Source: Gammaproteobacteria bacterium | GTDB lineage: Bacteria > Pseudomonadota > Gammaproteobacteria > Pseudomonadales > Azotimanducaceae | NCBI GenBank assembly: GCA_027295975.1 | Contig: JAPUJX010000307.1 | Coordinates: 1-6,347, forward strand | Length of the DNA stretch: 6,347 bases | Direction: 5' to 3' | Part shown: in pieces, positions 6,116 through 6,347 of the stretch | Numbering within the stretch: the stretch's first letter is position 1 | How the letters are laid out: each line of letters starts with the position of its first letter | Translations under genes and position numbers: made by a program | The notes under the pieces: generated by a model | Told to the model about the DNA's origin: nothing | Seen by the model: only the letters and a program-made list of their open reading frames with translations | Database searches by the model: none

Positions 6116-6347
6116 ATGCCAAATATCACGTTCATCGAACATGATGGTACAGAGCACGTAGTCGATGCGGAGAACGGCGCATCGGTGATGAACGCCGCCA
6201 TCGACAACCTGGTGCCTGGGATCGATGCAGACTGCGGGGGAGAATGTTCCTGCGCGACATGCCATGTTGTCGTGGACGATGCGTGGACGACGATCATCGG
6301 ACAGCCGGAGGAGCGCGAAGACGAGATGCTCGATCTGAATCCGGAAC
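6116..6347 (+). CDS. [2Fe-2S] ferredoxin, adrenodoxin/putidaredoxin type; 3' end missing
   Basis: The frame runs from ATG 6116 past the end of the window, giving 77 residues of a family usually near 105. The sequence shows a beta-grasp start (PNITFIEHDGTEHVVDAENGASVMNAAIDN) and the cluster motif with ligands C40, C46 and C49 (C-x5-C-x2-C) in CGGECSCATCH, plus the extra Cys44 seen in many bacterial members. The fourth ligand cysteine is expected about 36 residues after C49 and lies beyond the window. D69 to D73 with E65, E66, E68 and E70 form the acidic helix that docks redox partners in this class. Such ferredoxins usually pass electrons from a NAD(P)H-dependent flavoprotein reductase to a cytochrome P450, so one or both may lie downstream; none is visible here. 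The start is supported by a Shine-Dalgarno. This gene was not picked up as a long open frame because it is cut by the window edge. Confidence 0.93.
   Translation, partial: MPNITFIEHDGTEHVVDAENGASVMNAAIDNLVPGIDADCGGECSCATCHVVVDDAWTTIIGQPEEREDEMLDLNPE

Overview
This 6.3 kb window is a compact, single-strand (+) catabolic gene cluster from a moderately GC-rich bacterium (about 60% GC by eye). It most resembles a proteobacterium, probably a gammaproteobacterium, because AtuA-like proteins, paired acyl-CoA dehydrogenases, glutathione S-transferases and adrenodoxin-type ferredoxins are common together there. That placement is inference; no marker gene is present. There are no RNA genes, CRISPR arrays, transposase genes or gene-free stretches over 300 bases.

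Layout. Bases 1-1647 hold the 3' part of an AtuA-like (DUF1446) gene fused to a C-terminal AtuA-type ferredoxin-fold domain. Ten bases later comes a 397-residue acyl-CoA dehydrogenase (1658-2851), then after 11 bases a second, divergent acyl-CoA dehydrogenase of 376 residues (2863-3993). These three are almost certainly one operon. A 65-base AT-rich gap leads to a glutathione S-transferase with a TTG start (4059-4670). An 82-base gap with a 28-base palindrome precedes a DAO-family FAD-dependent oxidoreductase (4753-5994). A 121-base gap with alternating GAATTG/CAATTC repeats precedes a [2Fe-2S] ferredoxin that runs off the end (6116-6347).

How the parts may work together. The two dehydrogenases carry complementary halves of the usual FAD-binding and catalytic motif set. 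This is the pattern of obligate alpha2beta2 dehydrogenases such as the mycobacterial cholesterol side-chain enzymes (FadE26/FadE27 type). With an AtuA-like protein (family named from acyclic terpene utilization) and a ferredoxin of the kind that feeds cytochrome P450s, the cluster is best read as part of a pathway that oxidises and beta-oxidises a bulky, branched, isoprenoid- or steroid-like acyl-CoA. The substrate is not shown by the sequence. The roles of the AtuA-like protein, the GST and the DAO oxidoreductase are open, and they make this cluster worth following up.
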